Positions 8,389 to 16,916 are shown, counted from the first letter of the stretch. The stretch is DNA of 64,000 bases from an uncultured Kiritimatiellota bacterium (GCA_934635385.1 CAKTZI010000002.1:124001-188000); one strand, 5' to 3'. Notes: generated by a model not told the origin, from the sequence alone. Program-made: numbers and translations.

Positions 8389-9049
8389 GTCGCATCTCCT
8401 CATGGGAGCTGTCGTCATGGCCCTGTCCGCTTCGGCGGACAGGGTGCATGACGTCTTCGAGGCCAATAAAGATGTCATTCTCGCCCAGCCGGTTACGGTC
8501 TGCGGCGATGTGACGTTTTCCGTCGGGCGGGCGACATCGCCGCGAAATCGAGGCGATGCCGTCGGATATGCCAAGGCCGCAGCCCAGGCGAAGTGGAATC
8601 TTGGTGAGCGGCATCGCGCGACGGCCGCATGGCCGCGTGACATCCTTGAGTCGGAGATGGCGGACGCATGGCTTGAATACCGAAGTCGGCAGCACGAACG
8701 CTTTTCGCCTGTGGGCATGCAGCGCATACAGACGAAGAAGACGCCGCCTGACGGCTATCGCGTCGTACTGAGTTTTCCGTCCGAGCAGGTGCGTGTGCCG
8801 AAGCCGACGTCGGCAGAGCTAAAGTCGGCTTTGGAGGCTGTTCGCGAACGCAAAAGGATGGCGGAAGAGGCGTACGCACGGGCGGCGATGGCGGCAAGCG
8901 GGCGCAAGGCTCAAATAACGGAATCCGTTTCCGCTGATCATGTTTCTGAGGACAGAACTGTTCACTCAAAAAGACCTCAGTCTGTCACAGGGGCTGTGGA
9001 TGAAGAAACCACGAAAAATGACGGTTTTGACGAAGACCTGATGCTGTAG
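8372..9049 (+). CDS. Small secreted protein, last gene of the envelope operon
   Basis: A 225-residue exported protein with a short signal peptide (MALSASADR, cleavage near residue 22). It overlaps the previous gene by 17 nt, which implies translational coupling; an alternative ATG lies at 8378. The core (GDAVGYAKAAAQAKWNLGE) resembles the LPP20-like modules of the preceding genes, and DGYRVVLSFP forms the next strands. The last 60 residues are polar and probably disordered. It is probably a paralogous component of the same assembly. Confidence 0.55.
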   Translation: MRMRFKSHLLMGAVVMALSASADRVHDVFEANKDVILAQPVTVCGDVTFSVGRATSPRNRGDAVGYAKAAAQAKWNLGERHRATAAWPRDILESEMADAWLEYRSRQHERFSPVGMQRIQTKKTPPDGYRVVLSFPSEQVRVPKPTSAELKSALEAVRERKRMAEEAYARAAMAASGRKAQITESVSADHVSEDRTVHSKRPQSVTGAVDEETTKNDGFDEDLML

Positions 9050-9374
9050 CAACGTAACGTCACGTCGGTTGAGTGTTGCAAGAGGGCCGAGGGGTCGGGC
9101 CGAGGGGTCTGTCCCCAACTTTTTCGGGCGAAAATGGCAAAAATCAAGACGTTTTGTTCAGATAGCATAAAAATGAGAATTCTATGCGGAAAATTCTGAA
9201 GGGCCGCAGATAGGAATCGGCGTGCTGTCTCAAGACCGTGCGAGTAACTTCCCGCTCCGACGCGCGTGTGTCGCAATTGTGCGGGCTGTCGTCACCTCTA
9301 CCATCAGAGCCCCACCACCGTCGGCAATTGTGCTATAATTCCCGCCTGTTGATTTCACAGGAGGAATTGTCATC
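9050..9374 (+). other. Intergenic region with repeats and the P-type ATPase promoter
   Basis: No convincing gene. It contains GGGGTCTGTCCCC (9104-9116, dispersed repeat family), a 32-bp sequence repeated at 22407 (9170-9201), and two copies of GCAATTGTGC (9273-9282 and 9324-9333), the second directly abutting the -10 TATAAT at 9334-9339. AGGAGG before 9375 is the ribosome-binding site of the ATPase. Confidence 0.7.
9104..9116 (+). repeat. GGGGTCTGTCCCC dispersed repeat
   Basis: Perfect family member 55 bp after the end of the envelope operon, preceded by a partial copy (GAGGGGTCGGGCC). It may contribute to transcription termination there. Confidence 0.7.
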
Positions 9375-11588
9375 ATGTCATTCCGTTCGTCACGAGCGCC
9401 TTTGCTCAAGTGCCAGTTCGCGCACCGGATTCCGGGGCGCGTGCGTCTCGTCTGCCGTGCCGTGCGCTACCTGTCGGCCGAGCAGACCGACCTCGAAAAC
9501 CACTTCTCGCAGCTGCGCGGCGTCCGCTCGCAGCGCATGAACTGCGCGGCGTCGAGCGTCGTCCTCACCTACGACCCGGAGGTGACGGGCGACGAGGAGC
9601 TGCTGGAGTCCGTCGAAAGCCTGATCCAGATCCATTCCCTGAGCGCGCTCCGCAAGGAGCGCGAGGAGCGCAACCACCTGCGCGTTCAGGAGCGCGACCT
9701 GCACGAGGAGACGCTGCCCGTCATGCTCACGCGCGCGGGCGTCGCGGGCACGTTGCTCGTCGGCTCGTGGCTCTTCAGGCGCGCCGTGCCGGCGACCCTG
9801 CTCGGCCGCGCCCTGACGCCGACCGGCTTCGGCGCGCTCGCGCTCGCGCTGCCGATCTTCCGCAGCGGCCTCGGTGCGCTCGCGCGGACGTTCCTGCCGA
9901 ACGCGGACACGCTGAGCGCGCTCGCGATCGCCTCCAGCGTCGCGTCGGGACGCGCCGGCTCGGCGCTGACCGTCCTTCTCCTGCACGACCTCGCCGAGTC
10001 GCTTACGGCCTACACGATGGACCAGACGCGCAACGCGATCCGCGACATGCTGTCGGTGGACGGCGAGGAGGCGTGGCTCTCGGCGGACGGCGAACTCGGC
10101 TCGCCGCTCCGTCGCGTGCCCGTCTCGGAGCTGAAGCCCGGCTGCTACATCGTCGTGCACACGGGCGAGAAGATCGTCGCGGACGGCGAAGTCGTCGCGG
10201 GGCGGATCCTCGTGGACCAGTCGTCCATCACCGGCGAGTTCGGCCCTGTGCCGCGCGAGGCGGGCGGCAAGGTCTACGCCGGCACGCTCGCCGTGGACGG
10301 CACGGCGGCCGTGCGCGTGGAGTCCGTCGGCGAGGGCACGGCCGTCTCGCGCATCATCCGCATGGTCGAGGACGCGGAGGGCAAGAAGGCCGAGATCCAG
10401 ACGTATGCCGACCGCTTCTCGTCCGCGCTCGTGCCGGTGAACATCACGCTCGCGCTGGCGGTCTTCCTCGGCACGCGGGACGTGAACCGCGCGCTCAACA
10501 TGCTCGTCATCGACTACTCGTGCGGCATCCGCCTCTCGACGGCGGCGGCGCTCTCCGCCGCGATCTCGACGGCGGCCCGCAACGGCGTGCTCATCAAGGG
10601 CGGCGGTTCGCTGCAGTCGCTCACCGAGGCGGACACGCTCATCCTCGACAAGACGGGCACGCTCACGGAGGGCAAGCCGCGCGTGACGTCAATCGCGACC
10701 GTCTCGTCCGAATACTCGCGCGAGGAGGTGCTGGCGCTCGCGGCGGCGGCGGAGGAGACGAGCCGGCACCCGATGGCGAACGCGATCCTCGCCCAGCTCC
10801 AGCGCGTCGGCGGCAAGGTGCCGCGCCATCAGGAGATCCACACGGTCGTCGGGCGCGGCGTCTGGACGAAGGTCGGGCGCGCGGTCGTGCGCGTCGGGTC
10901 GAAGCGCTTCCTCAACGAGGCGGGCATCCACACGCACCCGATGCGCGACCAGGCCTCGAAGCTCTTCGCGAACGGCGAGAGCGTCATCTACGTCGCGCGC
11001 GGCGCGGAGATCGTGGGCCTCATCGGCATCCGCGACCCGCTGCGCGAGAACATGAAGAAGGCCCTCAACCGCCTGCGGCTCGCGGGCGTGGACGACATCC
11101 TGCTCCTCACAGGCGACCAGGAGCAGCAGGCGGATGTCGTCGCGCGGCGGCTCGGGCTGGACGGCTTCGAGTCGGAGCTCATGCCGGAGGACAAGGCGAA
11201 GGTTATCCTGCGCCTGCAGGCGGGCGGCAACGGCGTCGTCATGGTCGGCGACGGCATCAACGACGCGCCGGGCCTCGCGTACGCCGACGTGGGCATCGCC
11301 CTCGGCAAGACGCGCACGGACGTCGCGATGGAGGCGGCGGACATCACGATCGCGGGCGACAACGCGATGCTGCTGCCGGCGACCTACGGACTCGCGCGGC
11401 ACACGATGGACGTCATCCGCCAGAACTTCTTCGTGTCGGTGGGCGTGAACACGGTCGGCCTGCTCCTTGGCGGGCTCGGCCTCATTCCCGTCATCGTCGG
11501 CGCGACGCTGCACAACGCGAGCACGATCCTCGTCGTCGGCAATTCGCTGCGCATCTTCTTCTACGACATGCAGGACGCGAAGAAGTGA
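9375..11588 (+). CDS. P1B-type heavy-metal-translocating ATPase (CtpC/Mn-Zn exporter-like)
   Basis: A 737-residue integral membrane pump. The N-terminal about 80 residues look like a degenerate HMA2-type metal-binding domain (HRIPGRVRL). The actuator loop reads SSITGEF (residue about 287) where TGE is catalytic. Phosphorylation site DKTGTLTEG is near residue 425, HP motif SRHPMA near 465 and hinge GDGINDAPGL near 625. The membrane metal site is DYSCGIRL (near 380) rather than CPC. Such SC motifs are found in CtpC-like Mn2+/Zn2+ exporters, but the metal cannot be fixed from sequence. Duplicated GCAATTGTGC sites next to the -10 may be a metal-sensor operator. Confidence 0.88.
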   Translation: MSFRSSRAPLLKCQFAHRIPGRVRLVCRAVRYLSAEQTDLENHFSQLRGVRSQRMNCAASSVVLTYDPEVTGDEELLESVESLIQIHSLSALRKEREERNHLRVQERDLHEETLPVMLTRAGVAGTLLVGSWLFRRAVPATLLGRALTPTGFGALALALPIFRSGLGALARTFLPNADTLSALAIASSVASGRAGSALTVLLLHDLAESLTAYTMDQTRNAIRDMLSVDGEEAWLSADGELGSPLRRVPVSELKPGCYIVVHTGEKIVADGEVVAGRILVDQSSITGEFGPVPREAGGKVYAGTLAVDGTAAVRVESVGEGTAVSRIIRMVEDAEGKKAEIQTYADRFSSALVPVNITLALAVFLGTRDVNRALNMLVIDYSCGIRLSTAAALSAAISTAARNGVLIKGGGSLQSLTEADTLILDKTGTLTEGKPRVTSIATVSSEYSREEVLALAAAAEETSRHPMANAILAQLQRVGGKVPRHQEIHTVVGRGVWTKVGRAVVRVGSKRFLNEAGIHTHPMRDQASKLFANGESVIYVARGAEIVGLIGIRDPLRENMKKALNRLRLAGVDDILLLTGDQEQQADVVARRLGLDGFESELMPEDKAKVILRLQAGGNGVVMVGDGINDAPGLAYADVGIALGKTRTDVAMEAADITIAGDNAMLLPATYGLARHTMDVIRQNFFVSVGVNTVGLLLGGLGLIPVIVGATLHNASTILVVGNSLRIFFYDMQDAKK

Positions 11589-11605
11589 ACGGCTGCGAAT
11601 ACGGG

Positions 11606-11692
11606 CGGAGAGTGAGGGATTCGAACCCCCGGAGGACTTGCATCCTCAACGGTTTTCAAGACCGCCGCGATCGACCGCTCCGCCAACTCTCC
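11606..11692 (-). tRNA. tRNA-Ser (anticodon TGA)
   Basis: On the minus strand a complete class II tRNA folds. The acceptor stem GGAGAGT pairs with ACTCTCC. The anticodon loop is CTTGAAA (anticodon TGA, reading UCA/UCG serine codons). A long variable arm (TGAGGATGCAAGTCCTC) and T loop GTTCGAATC are present. The discriminator is G, as usual for tRNA-Ser. The CCA end is not encoded. Confidence 0.95.
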
Positions 11693-11739
11693 CGCAAACG
11701 GTGCGTATTATAGCATAATCTGGCCGCCCGAATAATGGC

Positions 11740-12393
11740 ATGCCTTGCGTCATGAAGAAAAAAGCCTATCTCTTTGACATGGACGGGGTGCTGGTGGACA
11801 ACTGCCGGTACCATGTCCGCGCCTGGCTGGAGTTCGCCCGCCGCCACGGCGGACACCTGACGGAAGAGCAGGTTGTCGCGTGGATGGGCGCACCGGGGCG
11901 CGACTACCTCGTGCGCATGTTCGACGAGCCGCTCCCGGAGGCGCGTCAGGTGGAGCTTCTGCGGGAGAAGGAGGCCCTTTACCGCGAAATCTACCGTCCG
12001 CACCTCGCGGCGACCGAAGGGCTGGTCGACTTCCTGTCGGACGCGCGCGCGGCGGGCGTCGCCTGCGCGATCGTGACGGGCGGCACGCTGGACAACGTCG
12101 ATTTCGTTCTGGACGGGCTGAAGATCCGGGACTTCTTCTCCTGCATTGTCGATTCGACCCAGTATGCGCGCGGCAAGCCGGCCCCCGACGGCTACTTGCG
12201 GGCGGCGGCCCGGCTGGGCGTCCGGCCGGCGGACTGTACGGTTTTCGAAGACGCGCTCAACGGCATCGCGGCTGCGCAGGCGGCGGGAATGGACGTCGTT
12301 GCGCTCGTCGGCACGAATCCGCGCGACGTCCTTGCGGCGGCGCATCCGACGCGCGTCATCGGCTCGTTCCGCGACCTGCTTCGCGGCGCGTGA
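11740..12393 (+). CDS. HAD-superfamily hydrolase, beta-phosphoglucomutase/phosphatase type
   Basis: A protein of 213-217 residues; the start is either 11740 or, more probably, 11752, where the protein begins MKKKAYLFDMDG. Motif I (FDMDGVLVDN) carries the nucleophile and acid aspartates, TGG near residue 108 is motif II, KPAPDGYL supplies the lysine of motif III, and EDALNGIAAA the acidic pair of motif IV. The cap lies between motifs I and II. Typical activities are sugar-phosphate phosphatase or phosphomutase. It follows the tRNA-Ser gene on the opposite strand and precedes a cupin gene. Confidence 0.85.
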   Translation: MPCVMKKKAYLFDMDGVLVDNCRYHVRAWLEFARRHGGHLTEEQVVAWMGAPGRDYLVRMFDEPLPEARQVELLREKEALYREIYRPHLAATEGLVDFLSDARAAGVACAIVTGGTLDNVDFVLDGLKIRDFFSCIVDSTQYARGKPAPDGYLRAAARLGVRPADCTVFEDALNGIAAAQAAGMDVVALVGTNPRDVLAAAHPTRVIGSFRDLLRGA

Positions 12394-12452
12394 CCAGTTG
12401 CGGACGGGCGGCCGCCTTTGGTATAATCTCCCTTCACAAGGAGGATTCAGAC

Positions 12453-12782
12453 ATGGAAGTCGTCTACGCGAAGGATCCTTGCGGCGGCAAGGGCAACATG
12501 AAACTCGAAAAGATTCTCTCCGAGGCGGAGATGAAGGACAAGTGCGGGCTTTTCGCGCGCGTCACCCTGCATCCCGGCGACGTGCTCGGCTATCACGAGC
12601 ATCACGGCAACGGCGAGTGCTACTTCATCCTCTCGGGCGCGGGCGTCTACGACGACAACGGCACGAAGCGTGCCGTCAAGGCGGGCGACGTGACGTGGAC
12701 GCCAGACGGCTCGGGCCACGGCCTCAGCAACGCCGACGGCGCGGAAGACCTCGTCTTCATGGCGCTCATCATCAACGCCTGA
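12453..12782 (+). CDS. Small single-domain cupin protein
   Basis: A 109-residue protein with one conserved cupin barrel. Motif 1 is GYHEHHGNGECYFILSG, with metal-ligand histidines, and motif 2 is GDVTWTPDGSGHGLSN. It has its own sigma-70 promoter (TATAAT at 12422-12427) and a strong AAGGAGG site. Its substrate is unknown; such small cupins are often sugar- or metabolite-binding enzymes. It lies 5 nt from the fumarase alpha gene, so the three genes are probably one transcript. Confidence 0.85.
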   Translation: MEVVYAKDPCGGKGNMKLEKILSEAEMKDKCGLFARVTLHPGDVLGYHEHHGNGECYFILSGAGVYDDNGTKRAVKAGDVTWTPDGSGHGLSNADGAEDLVFMALIINA

Positions 12783-12787
12783 CGACG

Positions 12788-13648
12788 ATGGCGAGCCGTC
12801 CCTCGACCCTCGACCGGCTCGTCGCGCTCATTCGCGAGACGAGTTCGGCGATTCCCGAAGACGTCCGCGCGGCGTTGCGCGCGGCCCTGCGGCGCGAGAC
12901 GCGCGGCAGCTCTGCGGCGGTCGTCCTCCAGACGATCCTCGACAACTGCGCGCTCGCGGCGAAGAACGGCACGCCGCTCTGCCAGGACACGGGGACGCTC
13001 ACGTTCTTCGTCGATGCGCACCTGCGCCGCCGCGTGACGCCGGCCCTGCTCAAGAAGGCGGTCGCCCGCGCGACGGCGCTTGGTTACCTGCGCAAGAACA
13101 CGATCGACGCCGTGACCGGCAGGAGCTGCGACGACAACTGCGCCGAGGGCGCACCGGTCGTCCACTACGTGGAGAGGGAACGGGGAACGGTGACATTGCT
13201 CCTGAAAGGCGGCGGGTCTGAGAACATGTCGCGCCAGTATTCCCTGCCGGACGCGGCGCTCGGCGCGGGACGCGATCTCGCGGGTGTGCGTGCGTGTGTT
13301 CTCGATGCCGTCCAGAAGATCCAGGGCTACGGTTGCGCGCCGGGCATTCTCGGCGTCTGCATCGGCGGCGACCGCGCGACGGGGTTCGAGGTCGCCAAGG
13401 AACAGTTGCTGCGTCCGCTGGACGAACCGCTTGGCCGGTTTGAGAAGACGCTGTTGCGCGAGGCGAACCGGCTCGGCATCGGCCCGATGGGGCTGGGCGG
13501 GAAGACGACGTTGCTGGGCGTGAAGGTCGCTTCGCGGACGCGGCTGCCGGCCTCTTTCTTCGTGACGGTCGCCTACATGTGCTGGGCCTGCCGCCGACAG
13601 ACCATTTTTCTTGAGTCCGGGGGAACTCCCACCGCGGCAACTCCGTGA
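12788..13648 (+). CDS. Class I fumarate hydratase, alpha subunit
   Basis: A 286-residue Fe-S hydrolyase subunit of the two-component TtdA/FumA-alpha family. Probable cluster-binding cysteines are visible in PLCQDTGT (near residue 63), GYGCAPG (near 178) and MCWACRR near the C-terminus. GGSENMSRQYSL is a substrate-loop motif. The reaction is fumarate to malate (or tartrate dehydration for TtdA; fumarase is more likely for a general anaerobe). The last about 10 codons and the stop lie in a repeat: an octamer CTCCGTGA supplies the TGA stop, so the natural C-terminus may have been altered. The beta subunit follows. Confidence 0.85.
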   Translation: MASRPSTLDRLVALIRETSSAIPEDVRAALRAALRRETRGSSAAVVLQTILDNCALAAKNGTPLCQDTGTLTFFVDAHLRRRVTPALLKKAVARATALGYLRKNTIDAVTGRSCDDNCAEGAPVVHYVERERGTVTLLLKGGGSENMSRQYSLPDAALGAGRDLAGVRACVLDAVQKIQGYGCAPGILGVCIGGDRATGFEVAKEQLLRPLDEPLGRFEKTLLREANRLGIGPMGLGGKTTLLGVKVASRTRLPASFFVTVAYMCWACRRQTIFLESGGTPTAATP

Positions 13649-13656
13649 CTCCGTGT
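13641..13656 (+). repeat. CTCCGTGN octamer pair at the 3' end of fumarase alpha
   Basis: Two octamers (CTCCGTGA, CTCCGTGT) of the same family found inside carA (36598-36624) and upstream of trpE (62474-62497). The first contains the stop codon of the fumarase alpha gene. Confidence 0.7.
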
Positions 13657-13675
13657 CCAAGCGTCGCAGACATTC

Positions 13676-14257
13676 ATGAAAATATTGACTTATCCATTTG
13701 ACGAGAAATCCGTCCGCGCACTGAAGGCGGGCGAGGCCGTGTCGATTACCGGGCGGCTCTACACGGGACGCGACAAGTTCCATAAGTTCTTCGCGGACGG
13801 CGGTGCGCTGCCCGTCGATTTCACGGACGGTGCGCTCTACCACTGCGGGCCGGTCTGCGTGAAGGACGCCGCCGACTGGCGAGTCGTCGCGGCGGGGCCG
13901 ACAACAAGTGTGCGCGAGAATCCCTACGAGCCGGCGTTCATCGCGGCATCGGGCGTGCGACTCATCATCGGCAAGGGCGGCATGGACGCGGCGACGCTCG
14001 CGGCGATGAAGAAGCATGGCTGCGTCTACGTCCAGGCCGTCGGCGGCGCGGGCGCGCTTTACGCGGCGTCCGTGAAGAAGGTCGTGGGCGTCTCGCTGCT
14101 GAAGGAATTTGGCGCGGCGGAGGCCGTCTGGCATTTCGACGTCGTGGACTTTCGCGGCGTCGTGGCGATGGACGCCCACGGCCATTCGCTTTTCGACGAT
14201 GTGAACCAGGCTTCGGCGAAGGTCTTGGACGACATGAGAAGGCAAAGCCCGATTTGA
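13676..14257 (+). CDS. Class I fumarate hydratase, beta subunit
   Basis: A 193-residue protein matching the fumarase C-terminal (beta) swivelling domain. It contains ITGRLYTGRDKFHK near residue 24, LPVDFTDGALYHCGPV near 46, the GPTTSVRENPYEP catalytic loop near 72, and IGKGGMDA followed by YVQAVGGAGALYA. It completes the Fe-S fumarase encoded immediately upstream, 27 bp away. Confidence 0.9.
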   Translation: MKILTYPFDEKSVRALKAGEAVSITGRLYTGRDKFHKFFADGGALPVDFTDGALYHCGPVCVKDAADWRVVAAGPTTSVRENPYEPAFIAASGVRLIIGKGGMDAATLAAMKKHGCVYVQAVGGAGALYAASVKKVVGVSLLKEFGAAEAVWHFDVVDFRGVVAMDAHGHSLFDDVNQASAKVLDDMRRQSPI

Positions 14258-14313
14258 CGGCATTCGGCGGAACGTGGTATAATTCGTCCGTTCTATACGA
14301 ATGCAGCGCATTC
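14254..14313 (+). promoter_or_regulatory. Promoter and palindromic operator of the PIN-toxin pair
   Basis: TTGACG (14254-14259), an 18-bp spacer and TATAAT (14278-14283) form a good sigma-70 promoter. A palindrome CGAATGC-AGC-GCATTCG (14298-14314) lies just after the predicted start of transcription, a common place for autorepression by a toxin-antitoxin complex. Confidence 0.5.
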
Positions 14314-14337
14314 GGTGCATCGCAAAAAGGATTGACG

Positions 14338-14856
14338 ATGTCAGAAGAAACAAGAAAACTAAAGGTTTATGTAGAAACCTCGTTTGTCTGCTATCTGACG
14401 GGGGATGCGACGACAGACCCGAAAGTCGCCGCAGATCAGGCCTATACTCGGCAATGGTGGCGGTTGGAGCGGGCTGGGGTCGAGATTTGCGTTTCGCGCT
14501 ATGTTTACGCCGAGTGTTCCATTGGCCGAGAAGATGCGGTTGCGCGACGTTTGAGTGTTTTGGACTCGCTTGTCACGGTGCAAGGTGACGATGAGAAAAT
14601 CGATTCATTGGCGGCGCAACTCATTTCCGGACATGCGCTCCCGCAAGGAGAGACTACGGATGCGCTGCACATTGCAACGGCGGCTGTTGCAGGGGCAGAT
14701 GTCCTGTTGACGTGGAATTGCCGCCATATGGCAAACCCGCGTACGCTTCCGAAGACAGTTGAAATCATTGAAAAGGCAGGGTTTCGATGTCCTTGGATTA
14801 TGACGCCGAAGACGTTCTTGGAGAACATGAACATGGAGGTTGAAGACAATGAATAA
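14338..14856 (+). CDS. PIN-domain ribonuclease toxin (VapC-like)
   Basis: A 172-residue PIN-domain protein. Acidic active-site positions are seen in VYVETSFVCYL (Glu in place of the usual first Asp), YAECS near residue 62, and TTDALHIATA near 103, followed by LLTWNCRHMAN. These features match type II toxin RNases that cut tRNA or rRNA. The downstream small gene overlaps it by 8 nt, and the pair has its own promoter and palindrome. The local base composition is lower in GC than the flanks, consistent with transfer. Confidence 0.8.
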   Translation: MSEETRKLKVYVETSFVCYLTGDATTDPKVAADQAYTRQWWRLERAGVEICVSRYVYAECSIGREDAVARRLSVLDSLVTVQGDDEKIDSLAAQLISGHALPQGETTDALHIATAAVAGADVLLTWNCRHMANPRTLPKTVEIIEKAGFRCPWIMTPKTFLENMNMEVEDNE

Positions 14857-15001
14857 GGAAAATGCGATTATCCGTGAGGTTCGGGCTGTCCGTCGCAAAA
14901 TTGCGGAACTGTGCGACAATGACTTGAAGAAAATCACGGATTATGCAAACAGGGTTTATGAGCAACATCGGCGCCAAACTTATGCGGCGTTGGCGCGTTG
15001 A
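14849..15001 (+). CDS. Small putative antitoxin partner of the PIN protein
   Basis: A 50-residue, highly charged protein (IIREVRAVRRKIAELCDNDL then KKITDYANRVYEQHRR) with predicted helical structure. It overlaps the PIN gene by 8 nt. Small proteins with the REVRAVRRKIAE motif are common directly after PIN genes of this type, so it is probably the antitoxin. The order toxin-first is opposite to classical vapBC. No DNA-binding ribbon-helix-helix or AbrB motif is evident. Confidence 0.6.
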   Translation: MNKENAIIREVRAVRRKIAELCDNDLKKITDYANRVYEQHRRQTYAALAR

Positions 15002-15118
15002 CCTCGGTTGCGGACGAAGCCGACAGATGCGCGCGAAGCAAAGCCCCCTGTCGTCTCTCATCGCCCGGACGAAGGCCGCTCTGTGAAAAAGCCAACCGAA
15101 GAAGAAACACCGTCTCAC

Positions 15119-15634
15119 ATGAAACTCCTCTTTCTCAGTGACATTCACGGCGTGCCTTCGACACTGGAGGCCGCGTTTGCGTCCGCCGACTCGCTCGGCT
15201 ACGACCGCATCGTGCTGCTCGGCGATCTCCTCTACCACGGGCCGCGCAACGGCGTGCCGCACTTCTACGACCCCGTGCGGGTCGCGCACCTTCTGAACGC
15301 CCGCAAGGACAGGATCATCGCCGTGCGCGGCAACTGCGACGCCGAGGTCGACCAGATGATGTTCGAGTTCCCGATGATGGGCGACTATGCCGTCGTCGAG
15401 GCGGGCAACGAGACGTTCTTCTGTACGCACGGCCACCTCTGGAACGAGCACAGCCTGCCGCCGCTCGGCTTGGGCACGGTGCTTGCCCACGGCCACACGC
15501 ACATCTCGGAACTGAAGAGGCTGCCGTGCGGGCTCACGGTCTTCAATCCCGGCTCGGTGTCGCTGCCGAAGGGCGGCACGTCGCGCTCGTTCGGCTATTT
15601 CGACGGCCAGACTCTGCGCCACTACACGATCTAG
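15119..15634 (+). CDS. yfcE: YfcE-like metallophosphoesterase
   Basis: A 171-residue calcineurin-like phosphodiesterase. All metal-binding motifs are present in order: LSDIHG (residue about 6), LGDLLYHGPRN (about 33), VRGNCD (about 63), CTHGHLW (about 102) and LAHGHTH (about 121), then FNPGSVSLPKGG. Length and motifs agree with YfcE (184 aa in E. coli). I chose the ATG at 15119 because the LSDIHG strand must be close to the N-terminus. Its stop overlaps by 4 nt the end of the convergent XylR-type gene. Confidence 0.88.
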   Translation: MKLLFLSDIHGVPSTLEAAFASADSLGYDRIVLLGDLLYHGPRNGVPHFYDPVRVAHLLNARKDRIIAVRGNCDAEVDQMMFEFPMMGDYAVVEAGNETFFCTHGHLWNEHSLPPLGLGTVLAHGHTHISELKRLPCGLTVFNPGSVSLPKGGTSRSFGYFDGQTLRHYTI

Positions 15635-16806
15635 GGGCGTGCGGGGCGGTCTTGCCTTCGCCAGGTGCGCATGGACGTTCCGGCGTGGCGGCGGAAGAGG
15701 TTCTTGAGGTAGTTCGCGTTCGGATAGCCCGCGCGGCGCGCGACTTCCTCGATCGGCAGTTCCGTCTCGGCGAGCAGTCGCTTCACTTCGCCGAGGCGGA
15801 CGTCGAGGATCGCCTGCAGCAGGGAGCTTCCCGTCTCCTCGCGGAAGCGGAGATCGGCGAGGCTGCGCGAGACGCCGAGGTGGTGCACGACGTCCGCCGC
15901 CGTGATGCCCCGCAGGGCGTTGGCCGCGATATAGGCGCGCGCCGCGCGGACGATCGACTGCCCGACCGAGGCGTTGCGCGTCGAGCCGCGCTCCTCGATG
16001 CTGCGAAGTCCGATGAGGAAGACGCGCCGCTTCGGCCGCGCCCCGTACATCATCGCCTGCAGCTCGCGCGCCGCGCGGTAGCCTTCCGTCTCGAAGTCCG
16101 GCGCGAGGCTCGTCAGCGAGGGGCGCACGTAGTCGCAGACCATCTCGTCGTCGCCGACGGAGAGGACTTCGACGTCGTCGGGGATCTTCAGTCCGGCGTC
16201 GCGCGCCGTCTCGACGATGCGGCGTCCGAGGTCGTCGTAGGCTGCGAAGACGCCGCAGGGCTTCGGCAGGGCGAGGAGCCGCTGGGCGAGCGTCTTCTGC
16301 GGCAGGGTCTCGGCATTTTCGAGGATGACGGCGGCGTGTCCGCGTTCGGCGAGCTCGTCGGCAAACGCCGCGCCGCGTTCCGCACTCCAGGCGCGCGTCG
16401 TCGCGGCTTCCGCAAAGGCGAAGGCGCGAAGCAGGGGACTGGACGCAAGCCGGCGCGCGGCGGCCTTGCCGAACGCGGCGTTGTCGTCGTTGACGAAGAC
16501 GGCGCGCGGGATGCGCGCGAGCGCGTCGTCGCTTGGCTGGTCGATGAAGACGGCCGGCGCGCCGAGCGCGGCGTAGAGGCGGTTCGTGTCGCGGTCTTTC
16601 GGCGAGATGAAGATGTAGCCGTCGTACTTCTCGCGGACGGCTGCGCGCAGGACGCGCGGCGAGTAGTCCGCAAACGAGCGGACGAGGTTCAGGTCCCACG
16701 TGCGGCCCTCGCCGAGGAATCGGTAGATGCCCGTGAGATGTCGCCGCCCCGCCGCGCTGGCGAGGTTGACGAACGCGAAGACCCGAAATCGCCTTTTCCG
16801 ATTCAC
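15631..16806 (-). CDS. XylR-type transcriptional regulator (LacI-like sensor plus AraC HTH)
   Basis: A 391-residue protein. Residues about 1-270 form a periplasmic-binding-protein-like sugar sensor (RVFAFVNLASAAGRRHLTGI, VFIDQPSDDA, FVNDDNAAFGKAAARRL). Residues about 280-385 are a tandem AraC helix-turn-helix (ITAADVVHHLGVSRSLADLRF, PIEEVARRAGYPNANYLKNLF). XylR-type activators of PVC bacteria and enterobacteria sense a pentose or related sugar. The start is a GTG at 16806 only 7 nt after a TATACT -10 (16819-16814), implying a leaderless mRNA. Target genes are unknown; the polysaccharide locus at 25.7-32.7 kb is a candidate. Confidence 0.88.
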   Translation of the reverse strand: MNRKRRFRVFAFVNLASAAGRRHLTGIYRFLGEGRTWDLNLVRSFADYSPRVLRAAVREKYDGYIFISPKDRDTNRLYAALGAPAVFIDQPSDDALARIPRAVFVNDDNAAFGKAAARRLASSPLLRAFAFAEAATTRAWSAERGAAFADELAERGHAAVILENAETLPQKTLAQRLLALPKPCGVFAAYDDLGRRIVETARDAGLKIPDDVEVLSVGDDEMVCDYVRPSLTSLAPDFETEGYRAARELQAMMYGARPKRRVFLIGLRSIEERGSTRNASVGQSIVRAARAYIAANALRGITAADVVHHLGVSRSLADLRFREETGSSLLQAILDVRLGEVKRLLAETELPIEEVARRAGYPNANYLKNLFRRHAGTSMRTWRRQDRPARP

Positions 16807-16916
16807 GCCGGGCAGTATACCATAAAACGGCGGCTGTGAGGCGGTTTTGGCCGTTTCCCGTGACGAGACCGAGTTGCGGTTGTGTGGGGCCGTGACACGG
16901 GCAGATGATAATATGA

